A stretch of 64,000 bases of DNA. Source: Candidatus Undinarchaeales archaeon. Lineage in GTDB: Archaea; SpSt-1190; JASMDC01. This document shows, piece after piece, positions 39,768 to 48,365 of the stretch. Every line of letters starts with the position of its first letter. Positions within the stretch are counted from its first letter, which is position 1. Below the pieces are notes generated by a model. That model had not been told where the DNA came from. It searched no databases and saw nothing but the letters and a program-made list of their open reading frames with translations. Location of the stretch: the NCBI GenBank assembly GCA_030753015.1, contig JASMDC010000006.1:80563-144562 (forward strand). Direction: 5' to 3'. The position numbers and the translations under genes were made by a program.

Positions 39768-40997
39768 TCACTCCTCTTCGCGGAAGAGGTGCTCCTCGCC
39801 TGCCAGGATGCTGGCCGCGCGCTCGCCCTCCAGCTCCGCCTTGGTCTTCTCGGTATTGGAGCCGCTGTAGATGGCGCCGATGTTGCCGGCAATGCCCATG
39901 TACTGGCCCAGCCCGAAGATGAGCGAGGACGCTGTGGCGACGGTGCCGCCGGCGATACCCAGAGCAATCGCCTTGAATGCGCCGCCGATGGACATCTTGC
40001 GCTTCTTGGTAAAGGAGCTGACACCGTAGGACACGAGCCCCAGCCCGCCGAACTGTACGCCATTGCGGACGTACTGGCCATACTCACCAAGGAGCTCGAG
40101 GCTCTCTGCGTCCTCGGGGGCCACCTCGATACGGGCTTGGGCGATGGCCTCACGGATCTCGTCCATGTGGGCGCCAGGGTTCTTCAGGGCCTCGGTTATG
40201 TCAGGCAGCTTCTCATGATCGTATAGGAGTAGCTTGCCCATGGAGTCGTAGTCCTTGATGTTGCCCGTGATCGCCAGGGCATCGCTGAGCTGGCTGAACG
40301 GGTGCCCTGCATCGAAGGAATGGATGTAGTTCTCGGAGTAGGGCCCGATGTAGTTGTTGGTCGGGTCGACGATGAGATACTGTACGCCCTCTTCGGTCTG
40401 GACGGGGACCTCGGCCCAGGCATGGCCCACGCCGCGAGATATGCCCGTGCGGATGACGGCAGGTATGCCCTGCTCCCGGGCGATAGCTGTGAAGAGGTTG
40501 GCGTGCTCGGCGCACACACCGGTGCCGTCCTGGAATGTCTCGGCGGCGGTCTCGGGGACGTTGACGTCGTAGATCCCCAAATAGTAGCCGTTCATACCGA
40601 TGTGCTCCTTGACGTACTCGGAGTCGGCCACGATGGTCTCGAGCACGGTGTCCTCCTCGAGCTGGGCGGCCACATCCTCCATCTCATCGGTGACCGCAAG
40701 ATAACCGGTGGTCTCGGTGAGCTCCGCGTAACCGCTGGTGTCCACGACACTGTCGAGTTCCTCCCAAGAATCCTCCTCCTTGAGCGAGGTGTAGTCGAAG
40801 CCCTTCTCCTCCACCTTCTGCTCGGACACCTCGGGATCCCGGTCCAGGAGCGCGGTGAGCGCGTACCCGGCAGCGAAGAGCCCGCCGAGCAGCATGACCT
40901 TGCTCACGTCACCGTTGTTCAAATCATCATTGATGACGTACCCGTCCGCACCCTCGGCAGCGGCGGAACCGTCGCTCTCAAGATCATATCCGACCAT
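39768..40997 (-). CDS. Membrane-anchored transglutaminase-like protein
   Basis: 409 aa. One transmembrane segment (about 33-51) is followed by an acidic linker, then a transglutaminase-like cysteine-protease fold with the triad C162 (GTGVCAEHA), H192 (GHAWAEV) and D211 (DPTNN). Two or more hydrophobic segments follow near the C-terminus (about 310-385). It is likely a peptidase or amidase at the cell surface; the substrate is unknown. GGTGTAGG precedes the ATG, and a TATA element lies near 41034-41045. Confidence 0.8.
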   Translation of the reverse strand: MVGYDLESDGSAAAEGADGYVINDDLNNGDVSKVMLLGGLFAAGYALTALLDRDPEVSEQKVEEKGFDYTSLKEEDSWEELDSVVDTSGYAELTETTGYLAVTDEMEDVAAQLEEDTVLETIVADSEYVKEHIGMNGYYLGIYDVNVPETAAETFQDGTGVCAEHANLFTAIAREQGIPAVIRTGISRGVGHAWAEVPVQTEEGVQYLIVDPTNNYIGPYSENYIHSFDAGHPFSQLSDALAITGNIKDYDSMGKLLLYDHEKLPDITEALKNPGAHMDEIREAIAQARIEVAPEDAESLELLGEYGQYVRNGVQFGGLGLVSYGVSSFTKKRKMSIGGAFKAIALGIAGGTVATASSLIFGLGQYMGIAGNIGAIYSGSNTEKTKAELEGERAASILAGEEHLFREEE

Positions 40998-41122
40998 TGA
41001 TACCTACACCTGTCGCGGCGAGCCCTCCCCGCAGGTTAAAAATCTTTCGGCGGGGCTAAATCGTGCGTTAGCGTGCCACGCAGGAAATCATTATAAGGTT
41101 TGGCGGCGGGTCGAGACTTGCG

Positions 41123-42163
41123 ATGTTCAAGCACCGGACGCCGAGCCTCAAAGTGCGCAAGGCCATGTCCGTGGCCGCCGTGGGCCTCGGTAAGGACTAC
41201 ACCTCCTCCAAGGGCGCTGGCGCGACAAAGGAGCTTGTTGCCAAGGTCTCGCGGATGACTGGGAAGGCCCATGTCCGCCCTGTGTCGAGCGGTAACGGTG
41301 CCATCTTCGCGGCGCTCTTCGTTGCCCCGGGCCCCGTGATGCTGCCCGATACCGGTGGCTGGATCGCGTTCCGAACCCATCCCAAGGTGCTGGGGCTGGC
41401 CACCCACGCACTCGAGACCGACGCGGGTTACATCGACCTCGACCTCCTGAAAAAGCACCTGGACATGAAGAACCCAAAGACCCTCCTCTATAGCGCGTCC
41501 TCAGGGTTCCTTGCGGAGAACGACGGTCGCCACATCGCCGACCTCTGCCGTGACAAGGGGGTCCGGACCATCGAGGACATCACAGGCGTGCTCGGGAGAA
41601 AGGACGCTGGACGGCATGCCGATGTTGTTGTTTGTTCCACCGGTCCCGCCACCGTGGCCAACCTCCTCTCCGGAGGGTTCATCGCCGCTGACAGCGAGGA
41701 GCTCCTGGAGACGGCAAAGTTCGCTCTCTCCCTGGCCGCGCCCGATCCAGTGACCATCGCGGGGATGGTCGCCGCTCTGGACGAGGCGCCTCGAATCTAT
41801 CAGGATCTGGTGGAGACGGCCGACCAGCTCAAGAGCGATCTTGAGGGGTACAGCCAACTCGTGCATCCGCGGCGACGAGGTATCGGTGTCGGCCTTGATC
41901 TGAGCGAGGGTGTGCTCTCCCCCGAGTGGGTGTACAAGCGCTCTCTGGAGCTCGGCCTCCTCACAGAACTGCGCTCACCGCTCATGCTCAAGGGCCCGCG
42001 GTACGATCGACTCGACGTGCCGAGCGTCACCATCGAGCTTAAAAAGGTTGACATCGCGTACTACGAACGGGAGGCGCTGATCGGCCGCCTTGTCGAGGCC
42101 GTCGATGCCCTCCTCAGACCACAGGCCTCCGTAGCTCAGCTGGTCAGAGCGGCTGATTCGTAA
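41123..42163 (+). CDS. PLP-transferase-fold protein without the Schiff-base lysine
   Basis: 346 aa of fold-type I aminotransferase / DegT-SelA appearance: SSGNGAIFAAL (55-65) resembles the phosphate-binding loop, and D152 sits in TIEDITG. At the expected lysine position the sequence reads CSTGPATVANLLSGG (171-185) with no lysine. The last 13 residues are encoded by the tRNA-Thr gene and the stop codon lies in its anticodon loop. TATA-like CATTATAAGG lies at 41089-41098. The family is not recognised precisely. Confidence 0.75.
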   Translation: MFKHRTPSLKVRKAMSVAAVGLGKDYTSSKGAGATKELVAKVSRMTGKAHVRPVSSGNGAIFAALFVAPGPVMLPDTGGWIAFRTHPKVLGLATHALETDAGYIDLDLLKKHLDMKNPKTLLYSASSGFLAENDGRHIADLCRDKGVRTIEDITGVLGRKDAGRHADVVVCSTGPATVANLLSGGFIAADSEELLETAKFALSLAAPDPVTIAGMVAALDEAPRIYQDLVETADQLKSDLEGYSQLVHPRRRGIGVGLDLSEGVLSPEWVYKRSLELGLLTELRSPLMLKGPRYDRLDVPSVTIELKKVDIAYYEREALIGRLVEAVDALLRPQASVAQLVRAADS

Positions 42164-42198
42164 TCAGCAGGTCGCGCGTTCGAATCGCGTCGGGGGCT
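42125..42198 (+). tRNA. tRNA-Thr (anticodon CGT)
   Basis: Cloverleaf by eye: acceptor 42125-42131 / 42191-42197 with one G-T pair, D stem GCTC/GAGC, anticodon stem GCTGA/TCAGC with loop TTCGTAA, T stem GCGCG/CGCGT with loop TTCGAAT, and discriminator T at 42198. CCA is not encoded. No intron. A T-rich stretch follows. The 5' 39 nt are shared with the end of the upstream protein gene. Confidence 0.95.
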
Positions 42199-42307
42199 TT
42201 CTTTATGACCACCTAAGCAGAGCTCAGCATACCTGTATACGGTCTCCAGCGGACAAACCGTTATAAGCCACGATTCGCTGTAAGGAAGTCTCTGACGGGG
42301 ATGAGGG

Positions 42308-43138
42308 ATGAGCGGGATGTACGCGGAGTTTGAGAACGCGGGGGCCACCTTTACCGGCGACGTGTTCGAACCGGACATGCCCAACGGCCACGGCGTGGTC
42401 CTCTGTCATGGTTTAGGTACCAACCGTAACGAGCTGTACGACGTAGCAGAAGCGCTCCGGGACGAGGGCTTCGTGGTGCTCGCGTACGACGAGCGAGCCC
42501 ATGGCCAGTCAGAGGGTATCTTCCACCTGGACACCATGGTCGACGACGTCCACGCGGCCCGCAGGTATCTTGAGAACGCATATGACGTTGACCGGATCGG
42601 TATGTTCGGCCATAGCCTCGGTGGCTACCTCGCTGCCAGGGCCGCAGCCGAGCGGGATGGATTCGATGCAGTGGTGACCTGGGCCGCTGCAATTTCACCC
42701 CGGGAGGTGCTGAAGGAGACCCAGCCCTGGTTCGACGTGATTGACGCATGGGTGGACACCGTCGGCCGCCACCTCCACTACTCATCCAGCTACAAGGAGC
42801 TGCGCATCGACGATATGGGCGACTATCTGGCCAACCTCTACGACCGTGATCAGGTCCGAACGGACGACTCGGTGAAGGCTCTTGGCGACGTTCCCTATAC
42901 TCTAATCCAGGGCGATGCTGACAAGGTGGTCTCGATGCACCACGCAAAGGCCATCGCGGCTGCCGCGGACACCGAGCTCGTCGTTGTCCCCGACTGCGGC
43001 CACTCCTGTCTCCCCACTCACTCGGAACCACCCTTCTACCTTCCGGAGCCCGACCGTCCTGAGGCCCGGCGGGAGGTCATTGCAACGGTGGTGGGCCGGT
43101 TCCAGCGGTACCTCGTGGACGCGCCGGGCACCCGATAA
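42308..43138 (+). CDS. Alpha/beta hydrolase
   Basis: 276 aa serine hydrolase. The nucleophile elbow GHSLGG holds S103, the acid is probably the D in LIQGDADKVV, and the histidine is in VPDCGHSC. The oxyanion region is LCHGLGTNRNE. The TATA-like CCGTTATAAG at 42255-42264 lies about 48 nt before the ATG, with GATGAGGG adjacent. It resembles esterase/dienelactone-hydrolase-like proteins; substrate unknown. Confidence 0.85.
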   Translation: MSGMYAEFENAGATFTGDVFEPDMPNGHGVVLCHGLGTNRNELYDVAEALRDEGFVVLAYDERAHGQSEGIFHLDTMVDDVHAARRYLENAYDVDRIGMFGHSLGGYLAARAAAERDGFDAVVTWAAAISPREVLKETQPWFDVIDAWVDTVGRHLHYSSSYKELRIDDMGDYLANLYDRDQVRTDDSVKALGDVPYTLIQGDADKVVSMHHAKAIAAAADTELVVVPDCGHSCLPTHSEPPFYLPEPDRPEARREVIATVVGRFQRYLVDAPGTR

Positions 43139-43180
43139 TCCAAAGGGTTTTAATCCTGCTCGACCGTAAAGGAGACCACG

Positions 43181-43420
43181 ATGGCTGACGGAATGATCTC
43201 CATCGCTCTCCGGGCCGTGGGCACGCTCACCCGGTTAGTCAAACCACCCATGCACCGTGAGGTCCCTCTCGGTACCACCGTGCGCGAACTGGCACACTTG
43301 AACGGCGTGGAGGACGGCATGGTGATGCTCGTGTTCGTCAACAAGGCGAAGACGACCTTCGATCGTGTGCTTGAGGACGGGGACGAGGTCGTGCTCTACC
43401 CTATCGTCGCCGGTGGTTAG
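43181..43420 (+). CDS. MoaD/ThiS/SAMP-like ubiquitin-fold protein
   Basis: 79 aa beta-grasp protein ending in the diglycine VAGG needed for adenylation by an E1-like enzyme. It could serve in molybdopterin or thiamin sulfur transfer, tRNA thiolation, or protein conjugation (SAMP). TATA-like GGTTTTAATC lies about 30 nt upstream. It converges with, and overlaps by four bases, the small CPVCC gene on the other strand. Confidence 0.88.
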   Translation: MADGMISIALRAVGTLTRLVKPPMHREVPLGTTVRELAHLNGVEDGMVMLVFVNKAKTTFDRVLEDGDEVVLYPIVAGG

Positions 43421-43587
43421 CCTTTCTTACAGCAGACCGGGCACTTCGGGTCCCGCTCTACGGTCATGACTTCCCCGGTGAGCGATGTCGGATCCTGGTC
43501 GAACAGCTTGTTGTAGTGTGGTTCCCCCGCACTGGTGAGGACCTTAACGACCTCCGCACCCTGTGACCGTGGCACAGGGCGCACCAT
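43417..43587 (-). CDS. Small protein with C-terminal RDPKCPVCC motif
   Basis: A 56-aa frame from ATG 43587, not requiring any frameshift, ending VERDPKCPVCCKKG. The motif resembles the zinc-knuckle segment (RDPxCPVCG) of MoeB/ThiF-type E1 enzymes, here without the rest of the enzyme. A TATA-like GATTTAAAAAC lies immediately upstream (43591-43601), which would favour a leaderless GTG at 43575 (52 aa). Its stop overlaps the MoaD-like gene end to end. Function unknown. Confidence 0.55.
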   Translation of the reverse strand: MVRPVPRSQGAEVVKVLTSAGEPHYNKLFDQDPTSLTGEVMTVERDPKCPVCCKKG

Positions 43588-43649
43588 CACGTTTTTAAAT
43601 CAGCCTCCGTACCCCGCCCCCTGCCACAGGACGGGAACGGGTCATTGCC

Positions 43650-44705
43650 ATGGAAGGTAAGATGCGAGCTGTCATGAAGGTCCGGCCGGAGTACGATGGG
43701 ACCGAGATCGTAGAAGTTGACATTCCCAAACCGGGCCCTACTGAGGTGCTCATCCGGAACAAGTGCGTGTCGATCTGCGGTACTGACGTCCATATATTCG
43801 ATTGGGACCCGTGGGCACAGGGCCGGATCAAGACCCCGCTCATCTACGGGCACGAGTTCGCCGGTGAGATCGTCGAGGTGGGTTCTGCGGTCACCAGCGT
43901 AAAGGTGGGCGACCAGGTTTCCGGCGAGTGCCACATCGTGGACAACCGGTGCGAGATGTGTCAGTCAGGTCGGGCCCACATCTGTGACAACGTGGAAATA
44001 TTCGGTGTGGACCGCACTGGTATCTTCGCAGAGTACTGCTGCATACCGGCATTCAACGTGTGGGTCAACGATCCCACGCTCCCCCCCGAATTCTGCTCCG
44101 TGCAGGACCCTCTGGGAAATGCCGTGCACACGGTCTTCTCCACGAACGTATCGGGACAATCTGTGGCGATCCTGGGAGCTGGCCCCATCGGGCTCATGGC
44201 CACTGCCGTGTGCAAGGTCTGCGGTGCCTCGGAGATCTACGTCGTCGAGGGGAACAACAAGTACCGGGCCAAGCTCGCCAGGAAGGTGGGCGCCTACAAG
44301 ACCTTCCTCGCCTCTGAACAGGATGTAGAGAAGGAGATCCTCGAACGTACCAATGGTGCGGGTGTCGATGTCGTGCTGGAGATGTCGGGCAACGCCCATG
44401 CGTTCAACACGGGCCTGCGGATCCTCAAGAAGGGAGGTCACTTCGCGATCCTCGGAGTGTACAAGGAACCGATCCCGATCGACATCACCGACATGGTGGT
44501 ATTCAAGGGCATCACGATGGTGGGTATCACAGGCCGCCACATGTTCAAGACCTGGCAGATCACCAAGAACCTCCTCAACATCCCCTCGCTCTGCGAGGAC
44601 CTGTCCACCATCATCACCCACAACATGCCCTTCGAGGACTTCAAGAAGGGTATGGAGATCATGCGCTCCGGGCAGAGCGGTAAGGTAGTGCTGTCCCTGG
44701 AGTGA
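43650..44705 (+). CDS. tdh: L-threonine 3-dehydrogenase
   Basis: 351 aa zinc-dependent alcohol-dehydrogenase-family enzyme converting threonine to 2-amino-3-ketobutyrate with NAD+. Catalytic zinc residues C43 and H68-E69 are seen, along with the SICGTDVHI and FGNAVHT-like (LGNAVHT) signatures of Tdh and the Rossmann motif GAGPIG. In the structural zinc loop the first of the four usual cysteines is D98 (then C101, C104, C112). It lies directly upstream of kbl, completing the Tdh-Kbl pathway. Confidence 0.93.
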   Translation: MEGKMRAVMKVRPEYDGTEIVEVDIPKPGPTEVLIRNKCVSICGTDVHIFDWDPWAQGRIKTPLIYGHEFAGEIVEVGSAVTSVKVGDQVSGECHIVDNRCEMCQSGRAHICDNVEIFGVDRTGIFAEYCCIPAFNVWVNDPTLPPEFCSVQDPLGNAVHTVFSTNVSGQSVAILGAGPIGLMATAVCKVCGASEIYVVEGNNKYRAKLARKVGAYKTFLASEQDVEKEILERTNGAGVDVVLEMSGNAHAFNTGLRILKKGGHFAILGVYKEPIPIDITDMVVFKGITMVGITGRHMFKTWQITKNLLNIPSLCEDLSTIITHNMPFEDFKKGMEIMRSGQSGKVVLSLE

Positions 44706-44743
44706 ATCACCGTCACGGTCACAACGACATGGAGGGAGGAGAC

Positions 44744-45925
44744 ATGCGCGACTCTAAGGCATTCCTGAAACAGGAGTATGAACGACTGGTCAACGAGAAC
44801 CTCGACTGGCATCTCAAGGTGCTTGAGGGGCCGAGCACCCCCCGGTGCACCATCGATGGCCGTGATGTCATCATGCTCTGCTCTAACAACTACCTCAACC
44901 TCTCCAACCACCCGAAGATAAAGCAGGCGGCCATTGACGCCATCAAGAGCCACGGGGCCGGTTCGGGGTCCGTGCGGGCCATCGCCGGGAACATGGACAT
45001 CCACGAGGTACTGGAGGCGCACCTGGCCCGGTTGAAGGACGTCGAGGCAGCCCTGGTGTACCAGACCGGGTTCGCGGCCAATGCAGGTCTCGTCCCCCAG
45101 CTCGTGGGGGCCGGCGACATCATCATCTCCGATGAGCTCAACCATGGCAGCATCATCGACGGCGTCCGTCTCTCCAAGGCCGACAAGGGCGTGTACGCCC
45201 ACAACGACATGGCCGACCTGGAGCGGGTGCTGAATGACGCTGACAAGGACTTCAAGCGCATCCTAATCATCACCGACGGTGTGTTCTCCATGGACGGCGA
45301 CATCGCTCCCTTGGACAAGATCGTCAAGCTTGCCGAGGAGTTCGGCGCCATGACATACGTTGACGACGCCCATGGTGAGGGTGTCATCGGCGATGGCGGT
45401 CGCGGTATCGTCTCTCATTTCGGTCTAGAGGGGCGAGTCGACGTGGAGATGGGGACCTTCTCAAAGGCGTTCGGTGTAGTCGGTGGCTATGTTTCGGGCA
45501 CCCAGGACCTGAAGAACTTCGCCCTGAACAAGTCGCGCACATGGCTGCTCTCCGGCTCGCATCCGCCGGCCGTCGCGGCCGCCTGCAACGCTGCCATCTC
45601 CGTGCTGGAGGACGAGCCACAGCACCACAAGACCTTGTGGGAGAACATCCGCTACTTCAAGGCACAGCTCGAGTCCATGGGTTTCGACTGCGGCCACTCG
45701 GACACGGCCATCACACCGGTAATCGTGGGCGAGTCGAAGAACGCCAAGGCCCTGTCCGACGCCATCATCGCCGACGGCGTGTTCGCCCTCCCCATCCTGT
45801 TCCCCATGGTGGCAAAGGACAAAGCACGCATCCGCACAATGATGAACGCCGGGCACACCCGTGAGGACCTAGACACCGCGCTCGAGGTCCTGGAGCGCAA
45901 CGGGAAGAAGCTGGGCCTCATCTGA
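44744..45925 (+). CDS. kbl: Glycine C-acetyltransferase (2-amino-3-ketobutyrate CoA ligase)
   Basis: 393 aa PLP enzyme of the alpha-oxoamine synthase family, cleaving 2-amino-3-ketobutyrate with CoA to glycine and acetyl-CoA. The PLP lysine is K241 (GTFSKAFG), the D-x-x-H pair is D207/H210 (VDDAHGEG), and SNNYLNLS is present. GGAGGGAGGAG precedes ATG 44744, which sets the start 38 nt after the tdh stop. Context with tdh makes Kbl more likely than serine palmitoyltransferase or KAPA synthase. Confidence 0.93.
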   Translation: MRDSKAFLKQEYERLVNENLDWHLKVLEGPSTPRCTIDGRDVIMLCSNNYLNLSNHPKIKQAAIDAIKSHGAGSGSVRAIAGNMDIHEVLEAHLARLKDVEAALVYQTGFAANAGLVPQLVGAGDIIISDELNHGSIIDGVRLSKADKGVYAHNDMADLERVLNDADKDFKRILIITDGVFSMDGDIAPLDKIVKLAEEFGAMTYVDDAHGEGVIGDGGRGIVSHFGLEGRVDVEMGTFSKAFGVVGGYVSGTQDLKNFALNKSRTWLLSGSHPPAVAAACNAAISVLEDEPQHHKTLWENIRYFKAQLESMGFDCGHSDTAITPVIVGESKNAKALSDAIIADGVFALPILFPMVAKDKARIRTMMNAGHTREDLDTALEVLERNGKKLGLI

Positions 45926-45947
45926 AGATTAACGGAGGCCCGCTATC

Positions 45948-47090
45948 GTGGAACCCAGGCGCATCGGGTTCGTGATGAATCCCATTGCCGGTATGGGTGG
46001 ACGCGTGGCGCTCAAGGGCACCGATGGTGTGGTGGACGAAGCCCGGGCTCGGGGTGCTGAGCCCGTGGCGCCCGGCAAGGCCCGGGAGACGATGGACGCC
46101 TTAGTGCAGCTCGCCGAGAACAAGCCCCTGGCCATCGAGTGGGTGACCAGTGCAGGGGCGATGGGCGCTGACGCTCTCTCGGTCCTTCCAGATGCACGGA
46201 TCGAGGTTATCCACGAGCATGCTGACGCCACCTCCGCCGTGGACACGACGGCGGCCGTCCGGGCTTTCCTGGAGCGCGGGATCGAGCTCGTCGTGTTCTG
46301 CGGTGGCGATGGCACGGCCCGTGACATAGTATCCGTGACAGGGACATCGGTCCCAGTGCTCGGGATCCCCTCGGGCGTGAAGATGTACTCGGGTGTGTTC
46401 GGTATACATCCTGCAAGCTGTGCACAGGTCATCTGGGATTTTCTCCACGGCCAGGTGGGGATGGCTGATGCAGAGGTACTGGACCTGGACGAGGACGCGT
46501 TCCGGAACGACCGGGTCGAGGTCCGGCTCCATGCTGCTGCCAGGACGCTCGCAGAGCCCACTTACATCCAGTCAGGGAAGATGGGGTTCGAACGCGTTGA
46601 TGAGGATGAACTCAAGGACGAGATGGCGATGACGGTCGTGTTCGAGATGAAACGGAATCCGGACACCCTCTACATACTCGGCTCGGGCTCAACCGTGGAG
46701 GCAGTGGGCAGACGCCTCGGGCTCGGGCTCACGGTATTGGGCATCGATGTCGTCCTGGACCGGAAGATCATTGCTAAGGACGCGGATGAGAAGACCCTCC
46801 TGAACATCCTCGAGGAGCATGCTGACCGGCCCCGCTGCCTTGTGCTCACACCTATCGGCGCCCAGGGATTCATCCTTGGCAGGGGGAACCAGCAGCTCTC
46901 ACCACAGGTGGTCCATACGATAGGCATGGACAGTATATTGATACTAGCAACGGCCTCGAAGCTGGCGAAGACGCCCGTCCTCCGCGTGGACACCGGCGAT
47001 CCCGGTCTGGACCGGGAGTTCACCAAGAAGGGCTATCTTCGGGTGACGGTCGGGTTCAACACTGTCCGGATGGTGAAGGTGGAGGGCTAG
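45948..47090 (+). CDS. ATP-NAD kinase / AcoX-like protein
   Basis: 380 aa of the COG3199 type (AcoX-like NAD kinase fold). NPIAGMGG (11-18) and GGDGT (119-123) are the NTP-binding signatures. The GTG start at 45948 is preceded by GGAGG at 8 nt, so it is co-transcribed with tdh-kbl. It may make NADP or phosphorylate an unknown substrate; acetoin-related AcoX proteins lack a settled function. It overlaps the convergent ATP-grasp gene by four bases. Confidence 0.82.
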   Translation: MEPRRIGFVMNPIAGMGGRVALKGTDGVVDEARARGAEPVAPGKARETMDALVQLAENKPLAIEWVTSAGAMGADALSVLPDARIEVIHEHADATSAVDTTAAVRAFLERGIELVVFCGGDGTARDIVSVTGTSVPVLGIPSGVKMYSGVFGIHPASCAQVIWDFLHGQVGMADAEVLDLDEDAFRNDRVEVRLHAAARTLAEPTYIQSGKMGFERVDEDELKDEMAMTVVFEMKRNPDTLYILGSGSTVEAVGRRLGLGLTVLGIDVVLDRKIIAKDADEKTLLNILEEHADRPRCLVLTPIGAQGFILGRGNQQLSPQVVHTIGMDSILILATASKLAKTPVLRVDTGDPGLDREFTKKGYLRVTVGFNTVRMVKVEG

Positions 47091-48262
47091 ACCCCCTCCA
47101 ACACCCGATACACCTCGCCCGCTCGCTCCCGCAGCCGCGACAGCGCATCGTCGACCGATCGTCCCTTGGCAAGGACCGTGCACACGGGCTCGCCTTGTTC
47201 GAGCGGCGTTCCGGGTGCCGGGCGGTCGGACACGTCCGACAGCTTCGGTGCGGCGCCGTCCGCTCTGGCGTACACGATCGCTTTCCCCCAGACCTCGGTC
47301 CCGGGACGCGGCAGCTCGTCGGGCAGGCGTCCCCGACACGCCTCGACGTGGAGACGACCGATGGAAACGTCGAGGGCGCGGTCGAGCGTATCGACCGTAG
47401 ACTGGGTGCGGGGATTGACCTCGAACACGACCACTGAGCCGTCTCGGACAGCGAAGTCGATGCCGAAAGAGCCGAGTAGACCGAGGCGGACCGCCAACAT
47501 CGAGCCCAAGGCAACCAGTTCGTCGTGCACCTTCTCAGGCACGGGGGCGGGGGAAATGCATCCGCAGAATTGGTATCCGTCCACCCCCAGCCACGGCTCT
47601 CCCAGGAGCTGGCGGTTCGTCCCCACGAGGAGCGCTCGTTCGCTGTCGGCAATGAAGCTCGCCGACAGGGGTGCACCGGGCACATGCTCCTGGACGAGGA
47701 ATCCCTCTGGCGGGATGTCCTGGGGGACACCGCAACATCCGCTGGTAGAATCGTCCTCCCAGGTAGGGAGCTCATCCGGATGCTTGACGAGACGTACGCC
47801 CACCCCCGCCGAGCCCACTGGTGGTTTGACCACACAGGGAAATCCTATCCGTTCCGCGGCCTCTTCGATATGCTGCGTGTCTTGCATCCAAACCGTGCGG
47901 GGGAGGGGGATACCAATTGCCTTGAGCGCACTCACGTCCTTGGCCTGTCGCATTGCCTCTGGCGGAGTGCCCAACACCTCTCCCTTCAGTCCTTCCAGCA
48001 CCTTTGGATCACGGTCGAAACCTGACGTGGGGACGAAGGTCGTGCAGCCCGTTCGCTCCGCCAGACCGTTGGCAAGTGCTACCAACTTGCCGGCATCGTA
48101 GTCGGAGGTACCCTCCTCATCGGCCAGAGCGAGCACCAGCTCAGCGGCAACGCGGAGGTCCCCGTCACCGAACACGTCCGCGGCAGCGACTGTGAATCCT
48201 GCACTAACAAGGGACTCCACGACCGGCCTGGTATTCATTCCAAGCGCGATGAGGTCGACCAC
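47087..48262 (-). CDS. ATP-grasp domain protein (COG2232-like carboligase)
   Basis: 391 aa from GTG 48262. A pre-ATP-grasp domain (VDLIALGMNTRPVVESL) precedes the ATP-grasp core with PCVVKPPVGSAGVGVRLV and the metal-binding FEVNPRTQSTVDTLD. The TATA box at 48285-48292 would place transcription at about 48264, so the GTG is leaderless. An in-frame ATG at 48286 overlaps the TATA box and is rejected. Such proteins join a carboxylate to an amine or thiol; the substrate is unknown. Confidence 0.82.
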   Translation of the reverse strand: MVDLIALGMNTRPVVESLVSAGFTVAAADVFGDGDLRVAAELVLALADEEGTSDYDAGKLVALANGLAERTGCTTFVPTSGFDRDPKVLEGLKGEVLGTPPEAMRQAKDVSALKAIGIPLPRTVWMQDTQHIEEAAERIGFPCVVKPPVGSAGVGVRLVKHPDELPTWEDDSTSGCCGVPQDIPPEGFLVQEHVPGAPLSASFIADSERALLVGTNRQLLGEPWLGVDGYQFCGCISPAPVPEKVHDELVALGSMLAVRLGLLGSFGIDFAVRDGSVVVFEVNPRTQSTVDTLDRALDVSIGRLHVEACRGRLPDELPRPGTEVWGKAIVYARADGAAPKLSDVSDRPAPGTPLEQGEPVCTVLAKGRSVDDALSRLRERAGEVYRVLEGV

Positions 48263-48365
48263 GTGATATGGGACGGACACGAACATTTATACTCTGACGT
48301 GTTCATCTCAAGCGCGGCCAGGCGCCGGACAAAGACATTAATTTGATGGGCGCTTCCACACAGCA

